Notes: generated by a model from the letters alone, not told the origin. 64,000 nucleotides of DNA from Pseudomonas monsensis (GCF_014268495.2 NZ_CP077087.1:4669001-4733000); one strand, 5' to 3'. Positions 9,454 to 19,289 are shown, counted from the first letter of the stretch. A program made the numbers and translations.

Positions 9454-9532
9454 CACTTGCTCCTGATTCAAATGGCTTGCGGGACGAGTCTGATGTTTTG
9501 CGAACTCAGCATCCTTGCTTCACGTCAGCAGC

Positions 9533-9811
9533 TTAGCGTCCGGCGCGGGATTCGCGAATGTAGAAGCGCGCCTTCTCGGCTTTGTTGCTGCACCCTTCGA
9601 AACCTTCGAATTGCTGCTGGGTTTTCGCCGCCGTCAGTAACGACAGCGCCTTGGAATAACTGACCGTACCGGCAAACCCTTCGGCCTTGGCCAGGTCCAG
9701 CTCATGCCACGCCGCATCGAGCTGGCTGCCGCAGGTGTCACGGTACGCGGTCTTGCCGGCGCAACCGGCCAATGCCAGAGCCATCAACGGCACACAGATC
9801 CAGGCTTTCAT
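9533..9811 (-). CDS. Small lipoprotein, hypothetical
   Basis: The 92-residue product begins MKAWICVPLMALALAGCAG, a signal peptide with a clear lipobox (LALAGC) that predicts lipidation of the cysteine near residue 17. The mature part has three more cysteines and a helical stretch with SYSKALSLLTAAKTQQQF. GAGG lies upstream of the ATG. It is probably co-transcribed with the CHAD gene 79 bases downstream. Lipoproteins of this size are conserved in Pseudomonas, but I cannot name the family. Confidence 0.65.
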   Translation of the reverse strand: MKAWICVPLMALALAGCAGKTAYRDTCGSQLDAAWHELDLAKAEGFAGTVSYSKALSLLTAAKTQQQFEGFEGCSNKAEKARFYIRESRAGR

Positions 9812-10026
9812 CACTCACACCTCAACGATAGGTCAACAGACGTGCAGGTAAGACGGTCGGGCTGCAAAAAAGTGCCTTGCCCGACTCGAATCTGCGCTGG
9901 CGAAAAGGATAGCGCTGAAACATCACGCCATTGTGAAAAACGACGCCACCGGCGCACTGAGCGACCTCGGCGATTGAGCCCGTCTGTCGAAGGGTGCATT
10001 GTGGGACCTTGTCGGGAGGAAGCTTG

Positions 10027-11064
10027 ATGAAAAAACGTGTCGCGCTGGTGCTGGGCTCCGGGGGCGCCCGGGGTTATGCCCATATCGGGGTCATTGAAGA
10101 GATCGAACGACGCGGTTACGACATCGCCTGTATTGCCGGTTGTTCGATGGGCGCCGTGGTGGGCGGAATTTACGCCGCCGGCAAACTCGACGAGTACCGC
10201 AACTGGATCGAAAGCCTGGATTACCTCGATGTGCTGCGCTTGGTGGACGTGAGCTTTCGCCTCGGCGCGATTCGTGGCGAGAAAGTCTTCGGGCAGATCC
10301 GCAAGATCGTCGGCGAAATCAATATCGAGGACCTGCGCATCCCCTACACCGCTGTCGCCGCCGACCTTACCAACCAGCAGGAGATCTGGTTTCAGGAAGG
10401 TTGCCTGCACCAGGCCATGCGCGCCTCGGCGGCGATTCCCAGCCTGTTCACCCCGGTGATGCAAGGCAATCGCATGCTGGTCGACGGCGGCATCCTCAAC
10501 CCGTTGCCGATCGTGCCGGTAGTGTCCAGCCATTGTGATCTGATCATCGCGGTCAATCTCAACTCGACCAACCAGCGCCATTACCAATTGCCGGTGATCC
10601 AGCGCCCCGCCGCGTTCCGCTCGCGGTTTGACAGTCTGATCGCGTCACTGGGTTCGAAGATGCCATTCCGCCGCAAACAGGCCGAGCAATTACTGATGCT
10701 TGAGCAGGAAGCGTTGCGCGCCGAGGCGGCAGACATCAACCCGTGGCTCGAAGGTGTCGGGCCGGAGAGCCAGCAACCGGCGGCCGCCCCCGAGCGTGAA
10801 GGCGCACCGAAGTCGGCGACCGGTTCGTTCATCATCGACAACGTCGGGCCGGCGTCGTTGCTCGACCTGATCAACCAGAGTTTCGAAGTAATGCAGACCT
10901 CGCTGGCGCAGTACAAGATTGCCGGGTATCCGCCGGATATCCTGATCAACGTGCCGAAACGGGTGTGCCGGTTTTTCGAGTTTTACAAGGCGCCGGAGTT
11001 GATCGCGCTGGGACGGGAGATTGCCCGGGATACGCTGGATCGCTATGACAGCGAGCAGGGCTGA
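10027..11064 (+). CDS. Patatin-like phospholipase (RssA-like)
   Basis: The 345-residue protein has the patatin catalytic set at its start: the oxyanion loop GSGGARG near residue 11, the nucleophile elbow GCSMG near residue 42, and the DGG dyad motif (MLVDGGILNPLP) near residue 155. The N-terminal 200 residues resemble E. coli RssA. The extra C-terminal region, with a proline- and alanine-rich stretch around residue 250, is a Pseudomonas addition. A GGGAGGAAG ribosome site fixes the ATG at 10027. No signal peptide or autotransporter part is present, so it is probably cytoplasmic. Substrate is unknown. Confidence 0.82.
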   Translation: MKKRVALVLGSGGARGYAHIGVIEEIERRGYDIACIAGCSMGAVVGGIYAAGKLDEYRNWIESLDYLDVLRLVDVSFRLGAIRGEKVFGQIRKIVGEINIEDLRIPYTAVAADLTNQQEIWFQEGCLHQAMRASAAIPSLFTPVMQGNRMLVDGGILNPLPIVPVVSSHCDLIIAVNLNSTNQRHYQLPVIQRPAAFRSRFDSLIASLGSKMPFRRKQAEQLLMLEQEALRAEAADINPWLEGVGPESQQPAAAPEREGAPKSATGSFIIDNVGPASLLDLINQSFEVMQTSLAQYKIAGYPPDILINVPKRVCRFFEFYKAPELIALGREIARDTLDRYDSEQG

Positions 11065-11083
11065 AATCCCGGCAGCCTGACCG

Positions 11084-11186
11084 GGCCTCTTCGCGGGCAA
11101 GCCCGCTCCCACAGGGTTCTCGGGTGTTACTGAAATATGTGCTGCACACCATCCACTGTGGGAGCGGGCTTGCCCGCGAAGAGGCC
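11084..11186. repeat. REP-type inverted pair
   Basis: GGCCTCTTCGCGGGCAAGCC at 11084-11103 continues to CTCCCACAG, and its near-perfect reverse complement ends at 11186. The pair fills the gap between the convergent patatin and kdpE genes and could end transcripts from both sides. Confidence 0.85.
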
Positions 11187-11205
11187 AGACCAGCCAACAC
11201 AAAAC

Positions 11206-11904
11206 CTACAGACTGTTCTCACTCAACAAGCGATACCCAACCCCCGCCTCCGTCACGATAAACCGCGGCTGCGTCGGATCATCCGCGAGTTTCTGGCGCA
11301 AATGCCCCACCACAATCCGCAAATAATGACTGTCCTCGGTATGGGTCGGCCCCCAGATGTCCTTGAGCAATTGCTGCTGGGTGATCACCCGTCCCGGATG
11401 CCGTGCCAGTTGCGCCAGCACGGCGTATTCCTTACGGGTCAGCGCCACTTCGACCCCGTCGAGCAGCACCCGGCGATAGGCGAGGTCGACGGTCAGCGGG
11501 CCGAAACTCAACGCCGCCTGTTGCGCTTCTCCTGCCGGCGCCTGACGTAACAGCGCGCGGATTCGTGCGAGAAACTCCTGAATGCCGAACGGCTTGGTCA
11601 CGTAGTCATTGGCGCCGCCATCCAGCGCCTGCACCTTCTGCCCTTCACTGGCGCGCACCGACAGCACCAGCACCGGCGCCGTGGCCCACTCGCGAAATTC
11701 GCGCAGCACTTGCTGGCCGTCCATGTCCGGCAGACCGAGGTCGAGCACCAGCAAGTCCGGCTTGTTCAGCGCCGCCTGCGCCAGGCCCTCGGCACCCGTG
11801 CCGGCCTCCAGCACTTTGTAGCCCTGTGACGCGAGGCTGATGCGCAAAAACTTGCGAATCTGCGGTTCGTCGTCGATCACCAAAATGGTCGCGGTCTGGC
11901 TCAT
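11206..11904 (-). CDS. kdpE: Response regulator KdpE
   Basis: The 232-residue OmpR/PhoB-type regulator has a receiver domain (residues 5-120) with acidic pair DDE near residue 11, phosphoacceptor D55 in LVLDLGLPDMDG, and K in VTKPFG. A winged-helix domain (residues 130-228) with HYLRIVVGHLRQKL follows. KdpE is phosphorylated by KdpD and switches on kdpFABC at low potassium or high osmolarity. It lies 48 bases after kdpD and is the last gene of the kdp operon. A candidate binding site lies upstream of kdpF (19471-19487). Confidence 0.95.
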   Translation of the reverse strand: MSQTATILVIDDEPQIRKFLRISLASQGYKVLEAGTGAEGLAQAALNKPDLLVLDLGLPDMDGQQVLREFREWATAPVLVLSVRASEGQKVQALDGGANDYVTKPFGIQEFLARIRALLRQAPAGEAQQAALSFGPLTVDLAYRRVLLDGVEVALTRKEYAVLAQLARHPGRVITQQQLLKDIWGPTHTEDSHYLRIVVGHLRQKLADDPTQPRFIVTEAGVGYRLLSENSL

Positions 11905-11952
11905 GAATTCACATCAACACAAAAGATTGGCAAGAGAGTAGCGCAGTAGCGA

Positions 11953-14604
11953 TCAGGCTTCATCGTCCATCCCCGGCTGCGTCTGCAACGGCAGGTGCAA
12001 GGTGATGCAGGTGCCGCGGCCGTCGATACCGTCGGCGACGCTGATGCGCCCGCCGTGGGCGCCGACCATGCCCTGACAGATCGCCAGCCCCAGGCCGGTG
12101 CCCTGGCCGCCACGATCACCGCGTGCGGCGGTGTAGAACATGTCGAAAATCTTCGCCCGCTCGTCCTCGGGAATCCCCGGGCCTTCATCGCTGACCGAAA
12201 AGAAAATCTCTTGGTCATTGGCGCCTGCGATGAGTTGCAACCGACCGTGGGGCGGCGAGAACCGTGCTGCGTTCTCCAGCACGTTGACCAGCGCCTGTTC
12301 GATCAACGCGGCGTGCACGTACAGCAACGGCAACTCGCCGGGCACATCGGCACTGACCTGCAACGGCGCCAGCACTGCGCGCAGGCGATTGAGCGAACTG
12401 CCGACGATGTCTGCCGGCGACACCCAGTCGCGCGCCAGTTTCAGTGCACCGTGGCCGAGGCGGGTCATGTCGAGCAGGTTCTGGATGTAGCGGTCGAGGC
12501 GCTCGGCCTCATCGCGGGTACCTTCGAGCAACTCGCGACGGTCCTCCAGCGGGATCGCTTCGCCGAGTGCCAGCAGGCTGTCGATGCTGCCGCGCATGGC
12601 GGTCAGCGGCGTGCGCAGATCGTGGGACACCGAGGCCAGCAACGCGCTGCGCAACTGCTCGGTTTCGCCATGCAGGCGCGCCGCTTCCAGATCATCCGCC
12701 AGTTGTGCCCGGGCCAGCGCCTGCGCCAGCGGCTGACTCAACGCGGTGAGCAAGCGACGACGCTGACCGCTCAAGGTCTGGCCTTCTTTGGCGCAGACCC
12801 CAAGCAGCGCCAGCGGCCCATCCTCGACCGACAGCGGCCACCACCACCAACGTCCGAACGGCAGCGTGCCGGTGCCCATGCCGGCGGGTTGATCGTGTTG
12901 CCAGGCCCAGTCGGCGGCGGCGCGTTCAGCTTCGCTGAATTCCAGCGGCCCGCCGGTCTCGACTTTCCAGCCGCCCTGGCCGTCGCGATTGAGCAGGCAC
13001 AGTTGCAGATCACTCCAGCCGTTGAGGTGTTGCGCTGCGGCGCTGACCACGGCCTGACGATCCGTCGCGGCAGTGAGTTTGCGCGACAGGTCGAGCAGTT
13101 CGGTGGTCTCTTCCTGGGTGTCACGCAGCGCCTGCAGTTGTCGACGCTGACGCGCCGCGAGGTTGCCGGTGAGCGCCGCCATCAGCAGGAAAAACAGCAA
13201 GGTCAGGACGTCTTCTTCACGCTGGATGGCGAAGGAAAAATTCGGCGGAATGAACAGAAAATCGTAAGTCAGAAACGATAGCGCGGCACAGGCCAGGGCC
13301 GGCCCGAGACTGCTGCGCACCGCCACCAGCAACACCGCGGCGAGGAACACCAGCGAGATGTTCGGCAACGGCAAAATACTCGATACCGCCCACGCCAGCG
13401 CACAGGCCAGCACCGTGGCAACCAATGCCAGCAGATAGTCGAACCAGACCAGCGTCGGCGTCACTTGCAGGCGCTGCTGAGGGTGTTCACGGTCGTTATC
13501 GAGGACGTTGATTTCCAGGCCATGCGCCTGCCGCAGCAAACGTGCGGCGAGCCCGCCACCGAACAGGCGACGACGCAGACTCGGCCGCGACTGACCGACT
13601 AACACCAGACTCGCACGGCGTTCGGCGGCATGCTGAATCAGGGTCTTCGCCACTTCACCGGCACGCAGCAATACCACTTCACCGCCCAGACGCTCGGCCA
13701 ATTGCTGCGCGCTTTGCAGGCGCAGGCGCGACTGCTCATCGCGCACCGTGCCGTTGTCGACATGCACCAGACTCCACGGCAAATGCCGACGCTGGGCGAC
13801 GCGACTGGCGTGACGCACCAGACGTTCAGCCTGTGCATCGCCATCGACGCCCACCAGCAAACGGCCGCGCACTGCCGGGGCCGCCTGACCGAGCTGGCGA
13901 TAACCCTGGGCGAGATCGTTATCGACCTGCGCGGCCGCCGTTTGCATCGCCAGCTCACGCAATGCAGTGAGGTTGGTCTGGGTGAAAAACGCATCAATTG
14001 CCGCGCGCGCCTGTTCCGGCACGTAGACCTTGCCCTCGCGCAGACGCTCGAGCAGTTCACGGGGAGGCAGGTCGATCAGCAGCAGTTCGTAGGCTTCCTG
14101 CAGCACCCAGTCCGGCAGGGTTTCGCGTACCTGCACACCGGTGATGCCGCGCACCTGATCATTAAGGCTTTCCAGGTGCTGGACGTTGACGGTGGTGAAC
14201 ACGTCGATGCCGGCGGCGAGCAGCTCCTGAATGTCCTGCCAGCGCTTGGCGTGGCGACTGCCGGGGGCGTTGCTGTGGGCCAGTTCATCGACCAGCACCA
14301 GTTTCGGCTTCGCCGCGAGCAGACCGTCAAGGTCCATTTCTTCAAGCATGACGCCACGGTATTCCGAGCGCACCAGCGGTTGCTGCGGCAGACCGCCAAG
14401 CAGCGCTTCAGTCTCGGCGCGGCCATGGGTTTCGACCACGCCGGCGATGACTTTCACGCCTTGGCGCAGTTGGGTGTGGGCGGCCTGGAGCATGGCGTAG
14501 GTCTTGCCGACGCCGGGGGCGGCGCCGAGGAAAACCTTGAGCCGGCCACGGCCGTCGCGGGGCAGGTCTGCTAACAGCGCATCGGCGCGGCCGGAGTCGC
14601 TCAT
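11953..14604 (-). CDS. kdpD: Sensor histidine kinase KdpD
   Basis: The 883-residue protein matches the KdpD layout. The N-terminal KdpD domain has Walker A GAAPGVGKT (27-35), and the DELAHSNAPGSRHAKRWQD block follows near residue 105. A universal-stress-protein-like domain covers about 245-370. Four closely packed membrane helices lie at about 390-490, then a GAF-like region, and a histidine kinase core with the H-box SHDLRTPLTAMRGS near residue 660, N-box NVLENAARFSPP and G-boxes DEGPGIPEDE and GTGLGLAICQG. It senses low potassium and controls KdpE. The start at 14604 follows a gap that carries an inverted repeat. Confidence 0.95.
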   Translation of the reverse strand: MSDSGRADALLADLPRDGRGRLKVFLGAAPGVGKTYAMLQAAHTQLRQGVKVIAGVVETHGRAETEALLGGLPQQPLVRSEYRGVMLEEMDLDGLLAAKPKLVLVDELAHSNAPGSRHAKRWQDIQELLAAGIDVFTTVNVQHLESLNDQVRGITGVQVRETLPDWVLQEAYELLLIDLPPRELLERLREGKVYVPEQARAAIDAFFTQTNLTALRELAMQTAAAQVDNDLAQGYRQLGQAAPAVRGRLLVGVDGDAQAERLVRHASRVAQRRHLPWSLVHVDNGTVRDEQSRLRLQSAQQLAERLGGEVVLLRAGEVAKTLIQHAAERRASLVLVGQSRPSLRRRLFGGGLAARLLRQAHGLEINVLDNDREHPQQRLQVTPTLVWFDYLLALVATVLACALAWAVSSILPLPNISLVFLAAVLLVAVRSSLGPALACAALSFLTYDFLFIPPNFSFAIQREEDVLTLLFFLLMAALTGNLAARQRRQLQALRDTQEETTELLDLSRKLTAATDRQAVVSAAAQHLNGWSDLQLCLLNRDGQGGWKVETGGPLEFSEAERAAADWAWQHDQPAGMGTGTLPFGRWWWWPLSVEDGPLALLGVCAKEGQTLSGQRRRLLTALSQPLAQALARAQLADDLEAARLHGETEQLRSALLASVSHDLRTPLTAMRGSIDSLLALGEAIPLEDRRELLEGTRDEAERLDRYIQNLLDMTRLGHGALKLARDWVSPADIVGSSLNRLRAVLAPLQVSADVPGELPLLYVHAALIEQALVNVLENAARFSPPHGRLQLIAGANDQEIFFSVSDEGPGIPEDERAKIFDMFYTAARGDRGGQGTGLGLAICQGMVGAHGGRISVADGIDGRGTCITLHLPLQTQPGMDDEA

Positions 14605-14653
14605 GCTGGGAGTTCTCTCTTGCTGATGTTGATTCGGTGTTCGTTATGGCCCC

Positions 14654-14718
14654 TTCGCGAGCAAGCTCGCTCCCACATTTGGAACGCGTCCTCCTGTGGG
14701 AGCGAGCTTGCTCGCGAA
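14654..14718. repeat. REP-type inverted pair inside the kdp operon
   Basis: TTCGCGAGCAAGCTCGCTCC at 14654-14673, extended by CACA, faces TGTGGGAGCGAGCTTGCTCG ending at 14718. It lies between kdpC and kdpD, within what should be one transcript, so it may reduce expression of the downstream kdpDE genes. Confidence 0.85.
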
Positions 14719-14734
14719 TGGCAACATCACAGAA

Positions 14735-15280
14735 CTACAGTTTTTCCAGTGCCATGTTCAGCGCCAGCACATTCACCACTGGCGGTCCAACCAGCGGCTG
14801 TTCGGTATACGCATCGAGCAGTTGCTGCAAAGTCGACACCGGCACGTTTCGCGCCGCCGCGACACGCGCCAGTTGATAGGCAATTGCGGCCGGTGGCAAG
14901 TGCGGATCGAGGCCGCTGCCGGAGGTGGTCAGCAGCGCCAGAGGCACTGGCCCCTGGCCGGGCACTTGCAACTTGTTGGCGTCGTCGATGACCCGTGTCG
15001 CCAGAGCCGGATTACTCGGCGCCAGGTTGCTGGCACTGCTGGAAACGGTCGCAAACGCGCCCGCCGAAGGACGCGGATGAAACCACGCATCACCGACGAA
15101 ATCCTGGGCGATCAGCGACGAGCCGCGGACTTTACCGGCAGCGTCATGCACCAGGCTGCCATTGGCCTGCTCGGGAAAGGCAACCTGCGCGACACCGGTG
15201 ACCACCAGTGGATAGGCGACGCCGGTGATCAGGGTCATCAGCACCAGCAGGCTCAGGGCCGGACGTATCATTGTGGACAT
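14735..15280 (-). CDS. kdpC: Potassium-transporting ATPase subunit KdpC
   Basis: The 181-residue protein has one N-terminal membrane helix (LSLLVLMTLITGVAYPLVVT) and a periplasmic domain with the conserved GSSLIAQDF, FHPRPSA, NLAPSNP, GSGLDPHLPPAAA-like and VNVLALNMAL motifs. KdpC stabilises the KdpA-KdpB complex and raises its affinity. The start at 15280 is supported by GAGGAT upstream. It is separated from kdpB by 232 bases holding an inverted repeat, much more than the usual spacing in this operon. Confidence 0.95.
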   Translation of the reverse strand: MSTMIRPALSLLVLMTLITGVAYPLVVTGVAQVAFPEQANGSLVHDAAGKVRGSSLIAQDFVGDAWFHPRPSAGAFATVSSSASNLAPSNPALATRVIDDANKLQVPGQGPVPLALLTTSGSGLDPHLPPAAIAYQLARVAAARNVPVSTLQQLLDAYTEQPLVGPPVVNVLALNMALEKL

Positions 15281-15338
15281 TGCAAAATCCTCGAATTCGT
15301 TGGGCAACTTGGGTGGAGTGTCAGGGAGACTTCTTCCC

Positions 15339-15499
15339 CCCTCACCCCAGCCCTCTCCCCCAAGGGGGCGAGGGGGAAAGGGAGCCGATTTCTGTATCGT
15401 TCAAGACCTGAATTCGGCTCGGTATTTCAGGTCGATGCAGCTTCCGTAATCACCTCGGTCGGTCCCCTCTCCCCTTGGGAGAGGGTCAGGGTGAGGGGC
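15339..15499. repeat. CCCTCACCCC...GGGGTGAGGG inverted repeat inside the kdp operon
   Basis: The arm CCCTCACCCCAGCCCTCTCC at 15339-15358, itself followed by a short GGGGG-rich hairpin, faces the complementary arm ending GAGAGGGTCAGGGTGAGGGG near 15498. About 105 bases separate the arms. The unit is a second, unrelated type of Pseudomonas intergenic repeat. It fills the kdpB-kdpC gap. Confidence 0.8.
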
Positions 15500-15512
15500 T
15501 GCGATATCAGCC

Positions 15513-17576
15513 TCACACCAGATGCAGCGCCGTGAGCAGCATGTCGATCGCCTTGATCCCCACGAACGGCACCAGAATCCCGCCCAGTCCGTAGATCAGC
15601 AGGTTGCGCCGCAACAACGCCGCCGCACTCGCCGCCTGCACCCGCACACCGCGCAGGGCCAACGGAATCAGCACGACAATGATCAAGGCGTTGAACACGA
15701 TCGCCGAAAGAATCGCGCTCTGCGGACTGGTCAGGTGCATGATGTTCAGCACGCCCAGTTGCGGATAGATCGCCGCGAACAGCGCCGGCAGGATCGCGAA
15801 GTACTTGGCTACGTCGTTAGCGATGGAAAAGGTCGTCAGCGCGCCACGGGTCACCAGCAATTCCTTGCCGATCTGCACCACGTCCAGCAGCTTGGTCGGG
15901 TCGCTGTCGAGGTCGACCATGTTCGCCGCTTCGCGCGCCGCCTGGGTGCCATCGTTCATCGCCATGCCAACGTCAGCCTGGGCCAGCGCCGGGGCGTCGT
16001 TGGCGCCGTCGCCGCACATGGCGACCAGACGACCGTCGTTCTGTTCGTGACGGATGCGCGCCAGTTTTTTCTCCGGAGTGGCTTCGGCGAGCACGTCATC
16101 GACGCCTGCTTCAGCGGCGATGGCGGCAGCGGTCAACGGGTTGTCGCCGGTGACCATCACAGTGCGAATTCCCAGTTTGCGCAGCTCGGCGAAACGTTCG
16201 CGAATGCCTGGTTTGACCACGTCCTTGAGGTGGATCACACCAAGCAGTTTGCCGTCGACGCAGACCAGCAACGGGGTGCCGCCGCTCTGGGCGATCTTGT
16301 CGATTTCCCGCGACAGGGCCGGGGCCAGATCAGCGCGTTTTTGTCCGATGAAACTCAGCAGCGAATCCACCGCACCTTTGCGATAAACCCGGCCCTGATA
16401 GTCGACACCGGACAAACGGGTTTCGGCACTGAACGGTACGGCGGTCAGGGTATCCAGGGCCGGCTCGGACTGCGGGTGCAGACCGCGCAGGTATTCGACG
16501 ATGGATTTGCCTTCAGCGGTTTCGTCCGCCAGCGAGGCGAACAATGCACCTTCAGCCAGTTCGCGACCATTCACACCGGGGGCGGCATGCACCGCGCTGC
16601 AACGACGGTTGCCGAAGGTGATGGTGCCGGTCTTGTCCAGGAGCAGCACGTGCACGTCACCGGCCGCTTCCACGGCGCGACCGGACTTGGCGATCACGTT
16701 CAGGCGCACCAGGCGATCCATCCCGGCAATCCCGATGGCGGACAGCAGGCCGCCGATGGTGGTCGGAATCAGCGTAACCAGCAGCGCCACCAGGAACACC
16801 AGCGGCAGGCTGCCATTGGCGAAGTGGGCGAACGGTTGCAGGGTCACCACCACCAACAGGAAGATCAGGGTCAGGCCGATCAGCAGGATGTCCAGCGCCA
16901 CTTCGTTCGGGGTTTTCTGGCGCTTGGCGCCTTCGACCAGCGCGATCATGCGGTCGAGGGTCGACTCACCGGGGTTGGCGGTGATCTTCACCAGCAACCA
17001 GTCGGACACCAGCCGGGTGTTGCCGGTGACGGCGGAACGGTCGCCGCCGGACTCGCGAATCACCGGCGCCGATTCACCGGTGATCGCCGCTTCGTTGACC
17101 GCGGCGATGCCTTCGATGACTTCGCCGTCACCAGGGATCATCTCCCCCGCTTCGACGCGCACCACATCCCCTTTGCGCAGGCTGGCGGCGGGCACCACCT
17201 GGAAGCTGCCATTGGCCTGCTTGCGCCGCGCACTGAGGCCTTCGCTGCCAGCCTTGAGGCTGTCGGCGCGGGCCTTGCCGCGACCTTCGGCCAAGGCTTC
17301 GGCGAAGTTGGCGAACAGCACGGTGAACCACAGCCACAGGGCAATCTGCGCGGCGACGAAAGTCGGCACGACGTTGTCCGGGATGAAGCACAGCACGGTG
17401 GTGAAAATCGCCGTCAGTTCGACCACCAGCATCACGGGCGAACGCACCAGCTGACGTGGGTCGAGCTTGACGAAGGCTTGCACCAGCGCCGGACGCCACA
17501 GGGCCGAGATCGCGGTTTTCGGTGCTTCTGCCGACTTGGCCGGCACCGCAGGTTTTGCAGGAACATGCATATTCAT
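15513..17576 (-). CDS. kdpB: Potassium-transporting ATPase ATP-binding subunit KdpB
   Basis: The 687-residue P-type ATPase has the actuator motif TGES (166-169), the phosphorylated aspartate D314 in DKTGTIT, MVTGDNPLTA in the phosphorylation domain, and MCGDGANDAPALAQADVG at the hinge. The GNRRC variant after DKTGTITFG is normal for KdpB. AAGGAATCC precedes the ATG. KdpB hydrolyses ATP to drive potassium passage through KdpA. The gene follows kdpA by 10 bases. Confidence 0.96.
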   Translation of the reverse strand: MNMHVPAKPAVPAKSAEAPKTAISALWRPALVQAFVKLDPRQLVRSPVMLVVELTAIFTTVLCFIPDNVVPTFVAAQIALWLWFTVLFANFAEALAEGRGKARADSLKAGSEGLSARRKQANGSFQVVPAASLRKGDVVRVEAGEMIPGDGEVIEGIAAVNEAAITGESAPVIRESGGDRSAVTGNTRLVSDWLLVKITANPGESTLDRMIALVEGAKRQKTPNEVALDILLIGLTLIFLLVVVTLQPFAHFANGSLPLVFLVALLVTLIPTTIGGLLSAIGIAGMDRLVRLNVIAKSGRAVEAAGDVHVLLLDKTGTITFGNRRCSAVHAAPGVNGRELAEGALFASLADETAEGKSIVEYLRGLHPQSEPALDTLTAVPFSAETRLSGVDYQGRVYRKGAVDSLLSFIGQKRADLAPALSREIDKIAQSGGTPLLVCVDGKLLGVIHLKDVVKPGIRERFAELRKLGIRTVMVTGDNPLTAAAIAAEAGVDDVLAEATPEKKLARIRHEQNDGRLVAMCGDGANDAPALAQADVGMAMNDGTQAAREAANMVDLDSDPTKLLDVVQIGKELLVTRGALTTFSIANDVAKYFAILPALFAAIYPQLGVLNIMHLTSPQSAILSAIVFNALIIVVLIPLALRGVRVQAASAAALLRRNLLIYGLGGILVPFVGIKAIDMLLTALHLV

Positions 17577-17586
17577 GATGGATTCC

Positions 17587-19281
17587 TTAGAAGCCCATAC
17601 TTAGGTGTTCGGCGATTGGACCGAGCGCCAGGGTTGGCAGAAAGGTCAAGCCGCCCACCAGCAAAATGGTCACGGTCAACAGGGTCACGAACAACGGGCC
17701 GTGGGTCGGGAAGCTGTTCTGGCCGATCGGTGCGGTTTTCTTCATCGCCAGGCTGCCGGCCAGGGCCAGTACCGGAAGGATGTAACCAAAGCGGCCGATC
17801 AACATGCCCAAGCCCAGCATCAGGTTGTGGAACGGTGTGTTCGCGCTCAGACCACCGAACGCCGAACCGTTGTTGGCGCTGGCCGAGGTGTAGGCGTACA
17901 GCAACTGGCTGAAACCGTGCGGGCCGGGGTTGCTGATGGTCGCCGCCGGGCCTGGCAGGGTCGCCGCGATGGCGCCGAGTACCAGTACGCCAATCGGCAT
18001 CACCAGCAAGGTCACCACCAGCAGTTGCACTTCCCGCGCCTGGAGTTTCTTGCCGAGGTATTCCGGGGTGCGGCCGATCATCAGGCCGGCGAGGAACACC
18101 GCGATCAGCACGTTGAGCAACATGCCGTAGAGCCCGGCACCGACGCCGCCGAAAATCACTTCGCCGACCATCATGTTGACCAGCGCGACCATGCCGCTGA
18201 GCGGGTTGAGGCTGTCATGCATGCCATTGACCGAACCGTTCGATGCGGCGGTGGTGGTCACCGACCACAGCACGGTGGCGGTAGTGCCGAAGCGTGCTTC
18301 CTTGCCTTCCAGCGGCGCAGTCTGTTCGACGGCGACGTTGTTCAGGGCCGGGTTAGGCTGATATTCGGCCCACAGCGAAGTCGCGCCACCGATCAGGAAC
18401 AACGCCAGCATGCAGGCGATGATCGCGCGGCTTTGACGCAGGTCTTTGACGTAGTGACCGAAGGTGAACACCAGTGCCACCGGGATCAGAATGATCGAAG
18501 ACACCTCGAACAGGTTGCTCCAGGCGCTCGGGTTCTCGAACGGGTGCGCCGAGTTCACGCCGAAGAAGCCACCACCGTTGGTGCCCAGTTGCTTGATCGC
18601 AATCTGGCTGGCCGCCGGGCCGAGCGGGATCACTTGATCAACGCCTTGCATGGTCACCGCATTGACGTATTGCGCGAAGGTCTGCGGCACGCCCTGCCAC
18701 ACCAGATACAGCGCCAGCAGCAGGCACAGTGGCAGCAGGCCGTAGAGGGTGGCGCGGGTCATGTCGACCCAGAAGTTGCCGAGGGTCTTGGTCGACTTGC
18801 GGCCGATACCACGGCACAGCGCAACCAGCACGGCCAGACCGGTGGCGGCGCTGACGAAGTTCTGCACGGTGAGACCGACCATCTGGCTCAGGTAGCTGAG
18901 GGTCGCTTCACCGCTGTAGGACTGCCAGTTGGTGTTGGTCATGAAACTGACCGCAGTGTTGAACGCCTGGGTCCATTCCTGGCCCGGCAGGTTTTGCGGG
19001 TTCAGCGGCAGGTGATCCTGAAACAACAGGATCGCGAACAACAGGAGGAAACCGGCGAGGTTGAACGCCAGCAGCGCCAGCGTGTATTTCTGCCAGCTCT
19101 GCTCGGCGTTCGGATCAACCCCGGCAACGCGATAGCAACCGCGCTCGACCGGGCCGAGAATCGGCGTCAGCCAGGTGCGCTGCCCTTCCATCACTTTGTA
19201 GTAAAAGCGCCCGAGGAACGGCGCCGGCAGCAAGACCACCGCGAAAAACGCGAGGATCAGCCAATAGTCATAACTGTGCAT
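17587..19281 (-). CDS. kdpA: Potassium-transporting ATPase subunit KdpA
   Basis: The 564-residue membrane protein has about ten hydrophobic segments and the four pore loops expected of KdpA, for example NTNWQSYSGE, GTNGGGFFGVNSAHPFENP, TTTAASNGSVNGMHDSL and SANNGSAFGG. These form the potassium selectivity filter. The start at 19281 with GGAGC upstream gives the standard MHSYDYWLIL beginning; the longer open frame to 19473 is not credible. It is the second gene of kdpFABCDE, eight bases after the kdpF stop. Confidence 0.96.
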   Translation of the reverse strand: MHSYDYWLILAFFAVVLLPAPFLGRFYYKVMEGQRTWLTPILGPVERGCYRVAGVDPNAEQSWQKYTLALLAFNLAGFLLLFAILLFQDHLPLNPQNLPGQEWTQAFNTAVSFMTNTNWQSYSGEATLSYLSQMVGLTVQNFVSAATGLAVLVALCRGIGRKSTKTLGNFWVDMTRATLYGLLPLCLLLALYLVWQGVPQTFAQYVNAVTMQGVDQVIPLGPAASQIAIKQLGTNGGGFFGVNSAHPFENPSAWSNLFEVSSIILIPVALVFTFGHYVKDLRQSRAIIACMLALFLIGGATSLWAEYQPNPALNNVAVEQTAPLEGKEARFGTTATVLWSVTTTAASNGSVNGMHDSLNPLSGMVALVNMMVGEVIFGGVGAGLYGMLLNVLIAVFLAGLMIGRTPEYLGKKLQAREVQLLVVTLLVMPIGVLVLGAIAATLPGPAATISNPGPHGFSQLLYAYTSASANNGSAFGGLSANTPFHNLMLGLGMLIGRFGYILPVLALAGSLAMKKTAPIGQNSFPTHGPLFVTLLTVTILLVGGLTFLPTLALGPIAEHLSMGF

Positions 19282-19289
19282 AGCCGCTC

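Noticed and set aside
15522..17912. 796-codon open frame on the plus strand
   Set aside because: It is antisense to kdpB and the end of kdpA; Gln/His/Arg-rich composition is typical of a mirror frame in GC-rich DNA.
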